DNA from: an uncultured Prevotellaceae bacterium
GTDB taxonomy: Bacteria > Bacteroidota > Bacteroidia > Bacteroidales > Bacteroidaceae
Direction of reading: 5' to 3'
Length of the DNA stretch: 41,504 nucleotides
Assembly: GCA_902770845.1 (NCBI GenBank)
Contig: CACXUV010000008.1
Location: 1-41,504, forward strand
Of this stretch, positions 7,438 through 17,101 are shown piece after piece. Positions within the stretch are counted from its first letter, which is position 1. The number at the start of each line of letters is the position of its first letter. A program made the position numbers and the translations under genes. The notes beneath the pieces are model-generated. The model was not told the origin of the DNA, searched no databases, and saw only the letters and a program-made list of their open reading frames with translations.

Positions 7438-10400
7438 TCATTCACGGGCGTCGCCCAGCTTATAGAAGAGCGAATAGAGCACGGGAATGATGATGAGCAC
7501 GATAATGGTGCCGGCAATGAGTCCGCCCATGATGGCGGCTGCCATGCTGCCGAACATGTCGTCGAAGAGCAACGGAACCATGCCCAGCACCGTGGTGAGC
7601 GATGCCATGGTGACGGGACGCAGACGTGAGAGCGACGAGTCGATGAGTGCCTGTCGGCCGGACTTGCCGCCCTGCAGCTGCAGGCGCACCTCGTCAACCA
7701 GCACGATGCCGTTCTTGAGCATCATGCCCACCAGGCCCAGCACGCCCACAATAGACACGAAGCCGAAGCTGAAGCCTGAGAGCAACATGGCCGGAACCAC
7801 ACCCACAAACACAAACGGTATGCAGCAGAAGAGCAACAGGGCCGTGCGGTAGCTGCTGAAGAGCCACACCAGGATGCCCATCATGAGCAGCACGGCCAGG
7901 GGGTAGTTGGCAAAGAGGTTCTCCATCGACATGTCGGTGGCCAGCTTCTCGCCGCCCCACTTGATGCTGTAGCCATCGGGCAGCTGCATCTTCTCTACTT
8001 CTTTTGCAAGAATCTGGCGTGCCTCTTCAATGCCGTAGCCGGGGGCCGGCGAGCCCTTGATGGATTGGACGCGCCGACCGTTGTAGCGAGGAATGACGGG
8101 TTCCTCCCACTGCAACTTGACACCATCGCCCACTTCGTTGAGCTGGGCGGTGTTGGTCAGTGCGGGCGTTTTGCCCTGCTTCAGGGCCTCAATCAACCGG
8201 TCTTTGTCGGTGAGGCCATTGAGATTGGGCAACATTCCGAACACGGTGGCATTGGAAACATTGGACATGGGCTGGCCGTTGACGTCGGTGATGCCCACGT
8301 AGATGTTGTAGCTGTCGATGCCATCATAGAAACTGCCCACGGGCAGACCGTCGGTGGCCGACATGAGCGAAAGGGCCACGTCGCTGCGCGTGATGCCTTT
8401 CTGGCGGGCACTCGACTGCTTGTAGTCGATGTGGAGCACCGGATAGCGCGGATCCCAGTCCGTGGTGTAGGGGCTCAGCACGCCTGTTTGCTCTGCAATT
8501 GCCTTGGCAGAGTCGGCCAACTGGTGAAGCACGGCGGGATCGGGTCCGGCGAACTGCAAATCAATGGGGTAGCGCATGAACATGAGGTTGTAGCGCTTGA
8601 AGATGAGATAGGCGTCGGGGAATTCGGCAGAAAAGTGTTTCTGCAACTCTTCAATGTGCTCATGCAGGGCACGGGGACTTTCGAAGTCGACGATCAGTTC
8701 GCCATAGGACAGCGTGGGCAGGGCCACCGAGCGCACAAGGTTGTAGCGGCAGGGGGTGCCACCCACGGAGGTGGTGACATGCTTCACGTAGTCTTTCGAC
8801 ATCAGTTCCTGGCGAATCTTCTCCAAATCGGCCTTCACCTGCGAAGTGCCGTAGCCTTCGGGCAACTGATACTCCATGTAGAGCTGGTCGTAGTTCATGT
8901 CGGGGAAAAGGGCCTGCGGCATGAACTGGGCACACAGTCCCGCCACGGCAAGCAGCACCACCATGAGGCCCAACGTGAGCTTGCGGTGGTTGAGCGAACG
9001 GTTCAGCACCTTGGTGAGGCTGCGATACCACACGTTGTCGTAGAGCTGCGAAGCATCGGTCGGGCCCGTCTGGGCCACCTCTTTGCCCGACATGAGCCAG
9101 CGTCCGGCCAGCAAGGGCACAAGAACAAGGGCCAGAATCCACGACAGCAGCAGCGAAACGGCCAGCACAATGAACATGTCGTGCACGTAGAGGCCCGTGA
9201 CGTCGGGACTCAGATAGATGGGCATGAAGGCCAGAATGGCAATGAGCGTGGCACCCAGCAAGGGAATGGCCGTCTTGCGCCCGATGGAGGTGAGGGCCTC
9301 GGAGCGCGACTTGCCCATGCGCTTGTCGACCAGAATGCCGTCGACAATCACGATGGCATTGTCGACCAGCATGCCCATGGCCAGAATGAATGAGCCCAGC
9401 GACACGCGCTGCAGGGTGCCGTCGAAATAGTAGAGCATCAGGATGGTGCCCAGCACGGTGACCACCAGGGTGATGCCCAGGATGAGACCGGAACGGAAAT
9501 TCATGCAGAAAATGAGCAGTACAATGACCAGAAGCACCGACTCGATGAGGTTCAGGATGAAGGTGCCGAGTGCTGTTTCCACACGGTCGGGCTGGAAGAA
9601 CACCTTCTCGATGCTCAGGCCGGCCGGCAACTGGTTCTTTGACAACTGTTCGATTTTTTTCTCAACACGGCGGCCCACCTTTGTAATATCGGTGCCCGAC
9701 TGGGCCGAAATGCAGAAGCCCAGGGCATGCTCGCCGTCGCGCAGCATCTCGGCACGCTGGGTCTTCTCATCGTCGATGGTCACATCGGCAATGTCGCCCA
9801 GGCGCACCTGGTCGCGGTGATGGCCCTGCAACAGCAGGTTGCTGATGTCGTCGGGGGTCTGGTAGCGGTCGTCCACGCTGATGCGGATGCGGCGGCCTCC
9901 ACTTTGCAGGTAGCCGGCATAGACATTGGCATTCTGACCATTGAGCGTGGCAATGACCTCGGCTGGCAGCACGCCAAGCGTGGCCAGACGGTCCTGGCGC
10001 AGCGACACGTTGATGCAACGCGGCGTCTTGCCGTAGATGTCGATGCGGCCAACGCCGTCGAGCACCTGCAGCTCGCGCTTCACGAGCTCGGCGTATGATT
10101 CCAGCTCCTTGCTGTCCATGCCGTCGCCGGTGAGCGAATAGAACATGCCGGCCACATCGCCGAAGTCGTCCTTGACCATCACCTGCACACCGCCTGGCAG
10201 TTCGGCCTCGTCAAGACGGTTGCGAATGAGGGTCCACTTGTTCTGTATTTCGTCGGTGGGCACCTTGGTGTCGAGCGAAACGAGCAGGTAGCACATGTCG
10301 GCATAGCTGGTGCTTTGTATGAAGTCTACACCGTTCACCTTCCTGATGCTCTTCTCCAGCACGTCGGTCACTTCAAGCTCCACCTGATGGGACGAGGCAC

Positions 10401-10563
10401 CGGGATAGATGCCCACCACCACGGCCTGACGCACAACGATTTCTGGATCCTCGAGCTTGGGCAAAGCGTAATAGGACACCAGACCGCCTAACGTAAGGAT
10501 GGCTATGAACAACGCCACAACACGCTGGTTGTTCAGAGCCCATTTTGACATATCAAAACTCAT
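7438..10563 (-). CDS. RND efflux permease (AcrB-like)
   Basis: A 1041-residue inner-membrane proton-driven exporter with the usual family length. TM1 is at about 14-33 (VVALFIAILTLGGLVSYY). Two large periplasmic loops are each followed by a cluster of membrane spans. TM4 carries LAMGMLVDNAIVIVDGI, with VDN rather than the VDD of E. coli AcrB, and the second half carries the matching LVGMMLKNGIVLVDE repeat. It forms a tripartite pump with the fusion protein and TolC-like gene just upstream (gaps of 19 and 59 bases). The substrate cannot be read from sequence. The context of five hydrolases and an acyl-activating enzyme suggests lipids or other amphipathic products. It is the last gene of the block. 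Confidence 0.93.
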   Translation of the reverse strand: MSFDMSKWALNNQRVVALFIAILTLGGLVSYYALPKLEDPEIVVRQAVVVGIYPGASSHQVELEVTDVLEKSIRKVNGVDFIQSTSYADMCYLLVSLDTKVPTDEIQNKWTLIRNRLDEAELPGGVQVMVKDDFGDVAGMFYSLTGDGMDSKELESYAELVKRELQVLDGVGRIDIYGKTPRCINVSLRQDRLATLGVLPAEVIATLNGQNANVYAGYLQSGGRRIRISVDDRYQTPDDISNLLLQGHHRDQVRLGDIADVTIDDEKTQRAEMLRDGEHALGFCISAQSGTDITKVGRRVEKKIEQLSKNQLPAGLSIEKVFFQPDRVETALGTFILNLIESVLLVIVLLIFCMNFRSGLILGITLVVTVLGTILMLYYFDGTLQRVSLGSFILAMGMLVDNAIVIVDGILVDKRMGKSRSEALTSIGRKTAIPLLGATLIAILAFMPIYLSPDVTGLYVHDMFIVLAVSLLLSWILALVLVPLLAGRWLMSGKEVAQTGPTDASQLYDNVWYRSLTKVLNRSLNHRKLTLGLMVVLLAVAGLCAQFMPQALFPDMNYDQLYMEYQLPEGYGTSQVKADLEKIRQELMSKDYVKHVTTSVGGTPCRYNLVRSVALPTLSYGELIVDFESPRALHEHIEELQKHFSAEFPDAYLIFKRYNLMFMRYPIDLQFAGPDPAVLHQLADSAKAIAEQTGVLSPYTTDWDPRYPVLHIDYKQSSARQKGITRSDVALSLMSATDGLPVGSFYDGIDSYNIYVGITDVNGQPMSNVSNATVFGMLPNLNGLTDKDRLIEALKQGKTPALTNTAQLNEVGDGVKLQWEEPVIPRYNGRRVQSIKGSPAPGYGIEEARQILAKEVEKMQLPDGYSIKWGGEKLATDMSMENLFANYPLAVLLMMGILVWLFSSYRTALLLFCCIPFVFVGVVPAMLLSGFSFGFVSIVGVLGLVGMMLKNGIVLVDEVRLQLQGGKSGRQALIDSSLSRLRPVTMASLTTVLGMVPLLFDDMFGSMAAAIMGGLIAGTIIVLIIIPVLYSLFYKLGDARE

Positions 10564-10582
10564 AAGTATTCAGCTTGCGAAT

Positions 10583-11662
10583 TTATTTCAGATTGCCCAC
10601 ATTCAAGGCTGAGACGGGCGACTTGACTCTTACTTTCTGGCCGTCGGCAAGATGGCGCACACCCGATGCCACAACCTTGGCTCCTGCCGACAAGCCCTGG
10701 GTAATGACCACGGTGCCATTGCCACAGACATTTTCGCAGCTGACCTTCGTCTTGCGAATGGTGTTGTCCTTGTCGTTGAGCACATACACATAACTGTTCT
10801 GGCCTTCAGCCCAGACGGCTCCCGTGGGCACCTCGACACTGATGTCGACGGGCTTATCGAAGTCGATCGAGACCATGGCAGACATGCCGGGAGTAATGTT
10901 CGACGGAGCCGACTTGAACACCAGGCGCAGCTCGTAGAGATGGTCGGCATTGGCCTTCGAGGCAATGCTTTTCATGGAAAGGGGATACTGCTTTTCGGGC
11001 TGCGAACTGAAGGTGGCCACGTAGGTGGCATTCTTCTTCAGCTGAAAATAGGCACGCTCAGGAACATTTACCACCACATCGCACGAACCCGAAGAATAGA
11101 TTGACAGCACTGGGATGCCGGGGCCAGCGAGCTCCTTGTCGGAACGGAAAACATGATCGACGAAGCCATCGTAGGGCGAACGCAGCACACAGTCGTTGAG
11201 CTGGTCGCGATGATTGTTCAGCTTCTCCGTGATGCGCTCCAAGCCGGAACGAGCCTTGTCGTAGTTGTTGTCGGAAACGGCCTGCTCGGCATGCATGGCT
11301 ATCACACGCTCGCACTCGGCCTTCACCTGGCGGTATTCGCTCTCGGTGGCACGGAGCTGAGTGGCATAGTCGCGCGGATCAAGACGTGCCACCACCTGAC
11401 CTTTGCTCACATGGTCGCCTTCGTGCACCAGCACTTGCTCAATGGTGCCGGCCACCTTGAAGGCAAGGTCGGCATTGTTGCGGGCTTCGGTCGTGGCGGG
11501 ATATTGCACATGGGTGGCACCACCGGCCGACACGGCGTCGGCTATGCTCACCAACTGTGGCTGAGAATCCTTCGCGTCTTGCTGATTGCAAGCCAGCAAC
11601 GCACCGGAAAGCAGGAAACAGGCAAGAAGCCTGAAACGGGAAATTATGATTCTTGTGTTCAT
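10583..11662 (-). CDS. RND membrane fusion (periplasmic adaptor) lipoprotein
   Basis: A 359-residue AcrA/HlyD-type adaptor linking the permease to the outer-membrane channel. The signal peptide ends GALLAC and Cys25 is lipidated. A lipoyl half-domain (residues about 65-95; VAGTIEQVLVHEGDHVSKGQ) precedes a short helical hairpin and the matching lipoyl half (LRSPYDGFVDHVF), followed by beta-barrel and membrane-proximal domains. The ATG at 11662 was chosen because it gives the lipoprotein signal; the reading frame stays open about 150 bases further upstream without a sensible N-terminus. It is 19 bases before the permease. Confidence 0.92.
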   Translation of the reverse strand: MNTRIIISRFRLLACFLLSGALLACNQQDAKDSQPQLVSIADAVSAGGATHVQYPATTEARNNADLAFKVAGTIEQVLVHEGDHVSKGQVVARLDPRDYATQLRATESEYRQVKAECERVIAMHAEQAVSDNNYDKARSGLERITEKLNNHRDQLNDCVLRSPYDGFVDHVFRSDKELAGPGIPVLSIYSSGSCDVVVNVPERAYFQLKKNATYVATFSSQPEKQYPLSMKSIASKANADHLYELRLVFKSAPSNITPGMSAMVSIDFDKPVDISVEVPTGAVWAEGQNSYVYVLNDKDNTIRKTKVSCENVCGNGTVVITQGLSAGAKVVASGVRHLADGQKVRVKSPVSALNVGNLK

Positions 11663-11721
11663 TTGATTGTATTTTCTACGGATTGAAGAGATTCTTAAAC
11701 AATGAATGCTGCTGCTCTTTT

Positions 11722-13149
11722 TTACAACCTGCCAGCGGCCTTGCGCCACTTCATCATTTTCACTTTTGCCTGATAGCGCGACTCCACCAGCTCGGCGTAA
11801 GCCTGCTGCCACAGCAACTGGGCCGTGAGCACTTCGCTCAGGGTTTCCATACCCACGCTGTAGGACTTGCGGCTGATACGCAGATTTTCCTCACACTGTT
11901 CCAGGTTGCGCTTTCTGAGCTTCAGTTCCAGACGGGCTTCGTCAACGATATTGGCCTGCTGCTGCAGGTCAAGGTTCATTTTGCCTGCCAAATCTTCCTG
12001 CTTCAACCTTTCTTGTGCCAGTTCTTCCTTGGCAGCAGCCACCTTCTGGCGGGTCTCTCCTGCATGGAAAAGGGGTATCTTCAAGGTTGCGCCCACCGTC
12101 AGGTTGGCCTTGTGCTTGAACATTTTGTTGCCCAATATTTCCATACCGTCCATCACGCCTGCATTAAGCATCACGCCCAGCTGCGGCCTGTATTCCGACT
12201 GCTCCAGCTTCACCTTTTCCTGTGCAAGCCGAGTCTTCAGGTCAAGCAGCTCGTATTCCGTGCGGTTGGTCACTTGTGCGTTCTTATCAATAAGCCCCAA
12301 AAAGTCGGGATTTTTTTCTTCTTCCACATCAATGACAGCGTTGAGCGGCATACCTATCAACTGACAGAGATTCATCTTTGCCAGGATGATGCCGTTTTCT
12401 GCCTGTCGCATCTTCAGTTCGGCATCGTTCTTCTTCACCGTCACCTTCAGTTCGTCGTTGTGGCTGGCCATGCCGTGCTTCACGGCACTCTCAACGTCGC
12501 GGCCTATCTGATTCAGAAGCGAATCATAGCGAACTGCCACCACATGCATGGCTTTGGCCTTGACCACCAGCTGATAGGCATCATAGACCTGAACGATGAC
12601 TTCCTCGCGGGAAAGTTGCTCTGCTTTACGTGCCAGCTTCACGCCAAGCTTGCCCATCCTGTTGGCGGTTGAAATCTTGCCGCCCATGTAAATGGGTTGC
12701 TCCAGGCTGATGCTTGCATTGAACAAGTTCTTGAACTTATAGCTAATATCAGGATTCAATGGTTTCAAAGCATAAGTCACATCCTGTGCCAGATGCTGAC
12801 GCATGGCATCGTCAACCAGCCTCGGGAGCAAGTCTTGCACCTGCTGGCCGACATAGGCTCCGATGGGCGATGCAATGTCCATCATCGACGTGAAATTCTG
12901 CGTACTGTAAACGTCGGTGGCATTCAGACTGATGTTGGGGAAATAGTTGGCATACAGTGACTTCTGCGTGTGCTGATACTGGCTGACCATGTGCTGTGCT
13001 GCCTGAATCTCCTTGTTCGACTTCATGGCCAGCATAACACAACTGTCAAGACTAAGGACCTGTGCGGTCGATAGTCCTGACATTGCTAAAAGATTTGTTA
13101 AAACAAATAGTCGGATTATTCTATTTGCTCTCCAAATAGATTTTTTCAC
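11722..13149 (-). CDS. TolC-family outer membrane efflux protein
   Basis: A 475-residue outer-membrane channel for the adjacent pump. A signal peptide ending near SGLSTAQ is followed by LSLDSCVMLAMKSN, the typical TolC N-terminal motif. The rest is long amphipathic helices interrupted by two beta stretches, in the usual internally duplicated layout. The C-terminal repeat YSVGMETLSEVLTAQLLWQQ is characteristic of the family. The start is GTG at 13149, which overlaps the preceding hydrolase gene by 29 bases and suggests translational coupling. Confidence 0.92.
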   Translation of the reverse strand: MKKSIWRANRIIRLFVLTNLLAMSGLSTAQVLSLDSCVMLAMKSNKEIQAAQHMVSQYQHTQKSLYANYFPNISLNATDVYSTQNFTSMMDIASPIGAYVGQQVQDLLPRLVDDAMRQHLAQDVTYALKPLNPDISYKFKNLFNASISLEQPIYMGGKISTANRMGKLGVKLARKAEQLSREEVIVQVYDAYQLVVKAKAMHVVAVRYDSLLNQIGRDVESAVKHGMASHNDELKVTVKKNDAELKMRQAENGIILAKMNLCQLIGMPLNAVIDVEEEKNPDFLGLIDKNAQVTNRTEYELLDLKTRLAQEKVKLEQSEYRPQLGVMLNAGVMDGMEILGNKMFKHKANLTVGATLKIPLFHAGETRQKVAAAKEELAQERLKQEDLAGKMNLDLQQQANIVDEARLELKLRKRNLEQCEENLRISRKSYSVGMETLSEVLTAQLLWQQAYAELVESRYQAKVKMMKWRKAAGRL

Positions 13150-14527
13150 AATTAATGAGATACGTAAAGTTTAAAAAGCCCAACATGTGATCAAAGCCGC
13201 TATCATCAAGCCTGAGCGTCACATTCTTAGCACCTGCATCCTTCATCTTGTTATAAAGATTAATGGCATTGGCTTGAACAGGTATCACATTGTCGGTTGT
13301 CGATGAGTAAATCTCAACAGGCACAGAGGGAACCCAGTCGGTGATGACTTCAGCCTTCAGGCATTGCTCCAAGGCTTGACGAATGTGCGAATTCACATCG
13401 GCACACTCTTCGCTCATGATACCACTGAATTTCATCCAGGCAAGCATCCCGCTTCCTCCAAGATTGATTTCTGCCAGTTGCGGCATCATGTCAGTCGCGA
13501 GCAGTGTACCATCCAATTCGTTCTTTTCAAACTTTTCAATAATTCCTGTCGACTTATACAAATCGGTGAAATAAGAGCCCAGTTTGATGCCTGCCATCAC
13601 GTCTGAATGGCCTTCCATCATGCCCTGAATAACCATGGGCAGCACCACCGACATGCACATGCTGTCGGTTTTCAGCCAGTGCTGGAAAGTGGCATAGGGA
13701 TCATAGGGGCCAGCGCCACAGGTCACCTTCTTCAGATTGGCCAGCGTTCTCAGTTCGCTGCTGGCATCCATCTCCAAATATCGACCCACGGCTAAAGCAT
13801 TGCCACCGCCCTGCGAATAGCCCACCACATAAGTGCCATAGCCCTTCTGCATCTTGACACCTTTCTTTTCGAGCACTGTCATCAGTGCCGGAATCATGTC
13901 GGCGCATTGCCGGCCAATGAGCTTATGGCAAAGATAGGTCTGCTTCATGTTGGCAGTTGCTCCAAAGCCAATGTAGTGCGGCTCAATGACTGCAAGACCG
14001 TCGGCAGCACGGGCTTTCAGAGAGCCCGTCGAAAGCATATCAGTGCCAAGCGAAGTTTGATGGCAATTGAGCAGGATGTCCTTGCAATCCACAAACTTGC
14101 CATTCACCTTGGGCAGGAAGACAAAGCCCGACAACTGAATGCGATTGCCTTTGCCATCAACGCTATAATACTTCAACGTGATCTTAGCAATTGAAAGGTC
14201 GTTGATATCGCCTTCGCCATTGCTTCCGGCATCCTCGGCCACCAGCTGCTTACCGTCTTCCAAAGCCTGCTGGCTCATCCTGTCCATCCAATCATCCGAT
14301 TCCTCAGTAGGTACAACACTCCAACCTGCTACAATATCGCCGTATTTTTCTTCCAGCAGATCGGTAAAAGACTGGTCTTCCTCGTCTTCCAGCACCACTT
14401 CGTTCTGAACGGTCTCGGTATTCTTTCCTTCGTTCGAATCGTCGTCGTTCGAACAAGAAATATTGCCAAAAGCAAGCACCCACGCCAATGCTATGGATGC
14501 TTGCAATAAATAGTTTTTACGCTTCAT
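13121..14527 (-). CDS. Secreted lipoprotein serine hydrolase (alpha/beta fold, lipase-like)
   Basis: A 468-residue exported hydrolase. The lipobox ends ISC (Cys25) and is followed by SNDDDSNE, an acidic start of the type linked to surface display in Bacteroidetes. The nucleophile elbow GYSQGGGNAL gives Ser238. Asp412 (STTDNVIPVQ) and His447 (FDHMLGF) are good triad candidates. It resembles secreted lipase/esterase proteins. It differs from the four-member tandem set at 18951-24305 but keeps the same overall plan (Cys + acidic tail, AVIEP block before the elbow). It lies 2 bases after the lipoprotein gene at 14530. The substrate is unknown. Confidence 0.85.
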   Translation of the reverse strand: MKRKNYLLQASIALAWVLAFGNISCSNDDDSNEGKNTETVQNEVVLEDEEDQSFTDLLEEKYGDIVAGWSVVPTEESDDWMDRMSQQALEDGKQLVAEDAGSNGEGDINDLSIAKITLKYYSVDGKGNRIQLSGFVFLPKVNGKFVDCKDILLNCHQTSLGTDMLSTGSLKARAADGLAVIEPHYIGFGATANMKQTYLCHKLIGRQCADMIPALMTVLEKKGVKMQKGYGTYVVGYSQGGGNALAVGRYLEMDASSELRTLANLKKVTCGAGPYDPYATFQHWLKTDSMCMSVVLPMVIQGMMEGHSDVMAGIKLGSYFTDLYKSTGIIEKFEKNELDGTLLATDMMPQLAEINLGGSGMLAWMKFSGIMSEECADVNSHIRQALEQCLKAEVITDWVPSVPVEIYSSTTDNVIPVQANAINLYNKMKDAGAKNVTLRLDDSGFDHMLGFLNFTYLINCEKIYLESK

Positions 14528-14529
14528 TT

Positions 14530-15780
14530 TTAACCTTCAATTTCATCATCATCAGCATCTTCTCCTTTCTTGCCCATGATCATCTTCATGATGTCATCAA
14601 TGCTGATGCCCAAAAGGTCGAGAACCTCGCCGAATGTCTTAGGCTCATTGCCGAAAATGGGCGAAACAGCAATGATAACAGGAGAATACTTTACATTCAC
14701 CGAATCAGAAAGAGAAGTGGCCAGGCTCAAGGAGCCCATGTCAGTCTTTCCAACAGTCAACAAAATCGATGTGTTCTCATTGAAAGTGTCTGTTGCTTTC
14801 TTGCAGAGCTCCTCCTTTGCAGGATACTTGCTCATGATCACCAGGTTCAATGCATTGAGATAGAATTTTTTCACATCGTTCACCTTGCCCGAAACCTTGA
14901 ACATTCCCATCAGGTCAACAGTAAAGTTGGTGGTGTAGCAAACATTGTTTGTTAGGAAATTCTTCCAGTCGAGATTGCTGCTTGTTGTCAGAGCAAGGCC
15001 AATCTGCTGCTTGGCATCCTTGACATAGCTGAGCCTGCGCGTGGTTGTGTTGTCGCCATTCAGGGAGAATCCCAGTGTGAACACATTGTTCTGATAGGTA
15101 ATCTGTCCCGTAACGATCCACTTTTCAACATCGCTGTTCTTCTTCCAGCCCAGGTTCAACTGCTGCTGCAGGTCGATGCCCAGAATAAGCTGTCCATCCT
15201 TGTAAATGTACAACTCACGCTCACGGTCTACGTTCGAAGCCATCAGATTGCCCGAAGTGCTCTTGGCCACCTTGGTAGAAATCGTGTACAAGGTGTCATT
15301 GGCACCCATCACCTCCAGCTGCTGGGCATAAGCACGGTTCAGGAAGCCTTCGTCGCCTTCCTCCGTAATGCCGTCCAACTCCACCAAAGCCTCAAAGGCA
15401 AGCATCAAAGTGCTGTCGGTATTGGCAAACGACCACTGACGATCAAATCCATTCCATTCCTGAGCTGGGCGCAGGCTTTGCAGCATGTTACGCAATTTCT
15501 CCAGGAATCTGGCCTTGCCATCCTGCTTCATGGCCCTGGCATTCAAACTCTCCTTGTTGTTAAGAGTAGCAATCAGCGGATCCAATTCCTTGAAATCCAC
15601 CTGAGAGAGGTTCTGGCTCACCTGATCCAGAGCCTCCTGCACCGTCATTTGCTGTTGTTCCTCAGCCTGCTGAGCAGTCTGCTCCTGGGCTGCAATGTCC
15701 TCGTCATTAGAGCATGAAACAAAGGTCATTCCACCAGCCAGCACTAAGCCGGCAAACAAATAGTTCATAGACTTTTTCAT
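14530..15780 (-). CDS. Exported lipoprotein of unknown function, paralogue 1
   Basis: A 416-residue lipoprotein with lipobox FVSC (Cys23) and acidic SNDEDI following. It is a clear paralogue of the next gene upstream (15833-17062). Shared blocks include a QWSFANTDSTLML / QWTYANIDSTLVL segment, a middle FTLGFS / FTLGYS segment, and a C-terminal SPIFG...EVLDLLGISIDDI / SPIIG...EVIDAMGISFSDI segment. The mature part seems to consist of beta strands with a helical N-terminal region rich in Gln and Glu. No enzyme motif is visible. The C-terminal tail is acidic (EDADDDEIEG). Its place between the ligase and hydrolase genes suggests a binding or scaffolding role on the cell surface, which is inference. 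Confidence 0.8.
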   Translation of the reverse strand: MKKSMNYLFAGLVLAGGMTFVSCSNDEDIAAQEQTAQQAEEQQQMTVQEALDQVSQNLSQVDFKELDPLIATLNNKESLNARAMKQDGKARFLEKLRNMLQSLRPAQEWNGFDRQWSFANTDSTLMLAFEALVELDGITEEGDEGFLNRAYAQQLEVMGANDTLYTISTKVAKSTSGNLMASNVDRERELYIYKDGQLILGIDLQQQLNLGWKKNSDVEKWIVTGQITYQNNVFTLGFSLNGDNTTTRRLSYVKDAKQQIGLALTTSSNLDWKNFLTNNVCYTTNFTVDLMGMFKVSGKVNDVKKFYLNALNLVIMSKYPAKEELCKKATDTFNENTSILLTVGKTDMGSLSLATSLSDSVNVKYSPVIIAVSPIFGNEPKTFGEVLDLLGISIDDIMKMIMGKKGEDADDDEIEG

Positions 15781-15832
15781 AACCCTTTAGTTTTTTATGA
15801 TACAAATGTTAATTAAAATATTTCGTTTTTTA

Positions 15833-17062
15833 TTATTCCTTTCCGAGCAATGCTTCAATGATGTCAGAGAAACTGATGCCCATGGCATCGATTACTTCTG
15901 CAATCGTCATTTCTCGCTTGCCAATGATTGGCGAATTGACCATCACGACAGGTTTCCACAGGTTGAGCGTCGCATCAGTCTGCACGGCAGCAACCTTCAG
16001 CTGGGCTGCATTGGTTCCGGAAAGGAGGAGTTTCAACGAAGCAACGCTATTGAACGACTGCGTCAGCCTCTGACAATTCTCCATCGAAGTGCCCTGTTTG
16101 CTCACCTGAACCATGGAGGTGCCATCTTGATAGAAACGTCCCAAATCGGTCACCGTGCCCCTGATGGCAGCCAGGTTGCCCATCAGAATTACTTCCACCT
16201 CACCGGAGAGAGTCAGTTTTCTGCTGGTGAGCGTTTCCCATCCGAAGTCGCTCCCCACGGTCATCTGCAGCGTGACCACATGCATGCCGTTTTGGGCAAA
16301 GGAAACAAAGCGCTTGATGGAGTTCAGCTCGTCACGGCTGTAGCCCAAGGTGAACACGTTACCGGCAAAGGTCAGACTGCCCGTTGTGACATACTCATTG
16401 ACGGGCTTGAACGACTTCAGTCCCACAAGCTGCTCGCGATGCGTGTCAATCGCAAGCAAGACTTCGCTTCCAGCATACACAACCAGCTGTCCGGCACCCA
16501 CATTTTCCAGTGCCAGGCCATTGGCATTCATTTCGTTGGTCACCCTGGTCTGAATGGTGTAGACAACGCTGTCCTCTCCCGCAACAGTCAGCGACTGCGA
16601 ATAAGCTTGCTGAGTCAGTCCGAGCTCACCCTTCTGCGCATTCTCGTTTCCAAGGGCGATGAGCGCATCCAAAGTTAAGACCAGTGTGCTGTCGATATTG
16701 GCATACGTCCACTGATTGTGACTTCTATTCCATTCAGATTCCGACGTGGTGGGCTGGAAATTCTTCAACAAACCACGCAGTTTGTCAATAAACGCAGCAG
16801 TTGCATCGTCACCGCCTTCCGTCTCGCTGTCCTCATAGGCCACATCGAGCGCCTTAGCAAACGGTGCAAGCTGACTGTAGTCGATTTGTGCAACTCGCTG
16901 GTTCACATCGTTCAGCACGCTTTCCAGCGTGACCTGAACTTCTTGAGTCTGCTGTGCCTGGCCATTGTCAACCGCCTCGTTCTCGTCATTGCTGCACGAA
17001 ACGAGACTCAGGCCACCGAGTGCCAGCATGCCCATCATAGCAACAGATTGTAACTTCTTCAT
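15833..17062 (-). CDS. Exported lipoprotein of unknown function, paralogue 2
   Basis: A 409-residue lipoprotein with lipobox LVSC (Cys23) and acidic SNDENEA following. It aligns along its whole length with the product of 14530-15780, so the pair arose by duplication. No catalytic motif or known domain was recognised. A full promoter (TTTG-N20-TAATTTTG) ends 8 bases before the ATG, so this gene can start its own transcript that is nearly leaderless. That would allow the lipoprotein pair, the fifth hydrolase and the pump to be expressed apart from the upstream hydrolases. Confidence 0.8.
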   Translation of the reverse strand: MKKLQSVAMMGMLALGGLSLVSCSNDENEAVDNGQAQQTQEVQVTLESVLNDVNQRVAQIDYSQLAPFAKALDVAYEDSETEGGDDATAAFIDKLRGLLKNFQPTTSESEWNRSHNQWTYANIDSTLVLTLDALIALGNENAQKGELGLTQQAYSQSLTVAGEDSVVYTIQTRVTNEMNANGLALENVGAGQLVVYAGSEVLLAIDTHREQLVGLKSFKPVNEYVTTGSLTFAGNVFTLGYSRDELNSIKRFVSFAQNGMHVVTLQMTVGSDFGWETLTSRKLTLSGEVEVILMGNLAAIRGTVTDLGRFYQDGTSMVQVSKQGTSMENCQRLTQSFNSVASLKLLLSGTNAAQLKVAAVQTDATLNLWKPVVMVNSPIIGKREMTIAEVIDAMGISFSDIIEALLGKE

Positions 17063-17069
17063 ACGCTAT

Positions 17070-17101
17070 CAAAATTATTTTTATTTTACTTTATTATCAA
17101 A
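17070..17101 (-). promoter_or_regulatory. Full consensus promoter inside the 17-kb block
   Basis: On the minus strand TTTG (17101-17098), a 20-base AT-only spacer apart from one G (17097-17078) and TAATTTTG (17077-17070) match the Bacteroidetes consensus exactly. It fills the gap between the ligase stop and the next ATG (17062). A transcript starting about 6 bases downstream of the -7 box would have virtually no leader. Confidence 0.7.

Noticed and set aside
8065-9393. 442-codon plus-strand ORF opposite the RND gene
   Set aside because: Antisense shadow of a motif-complete RND permease; low complexity rich in His, Gly and Gln.
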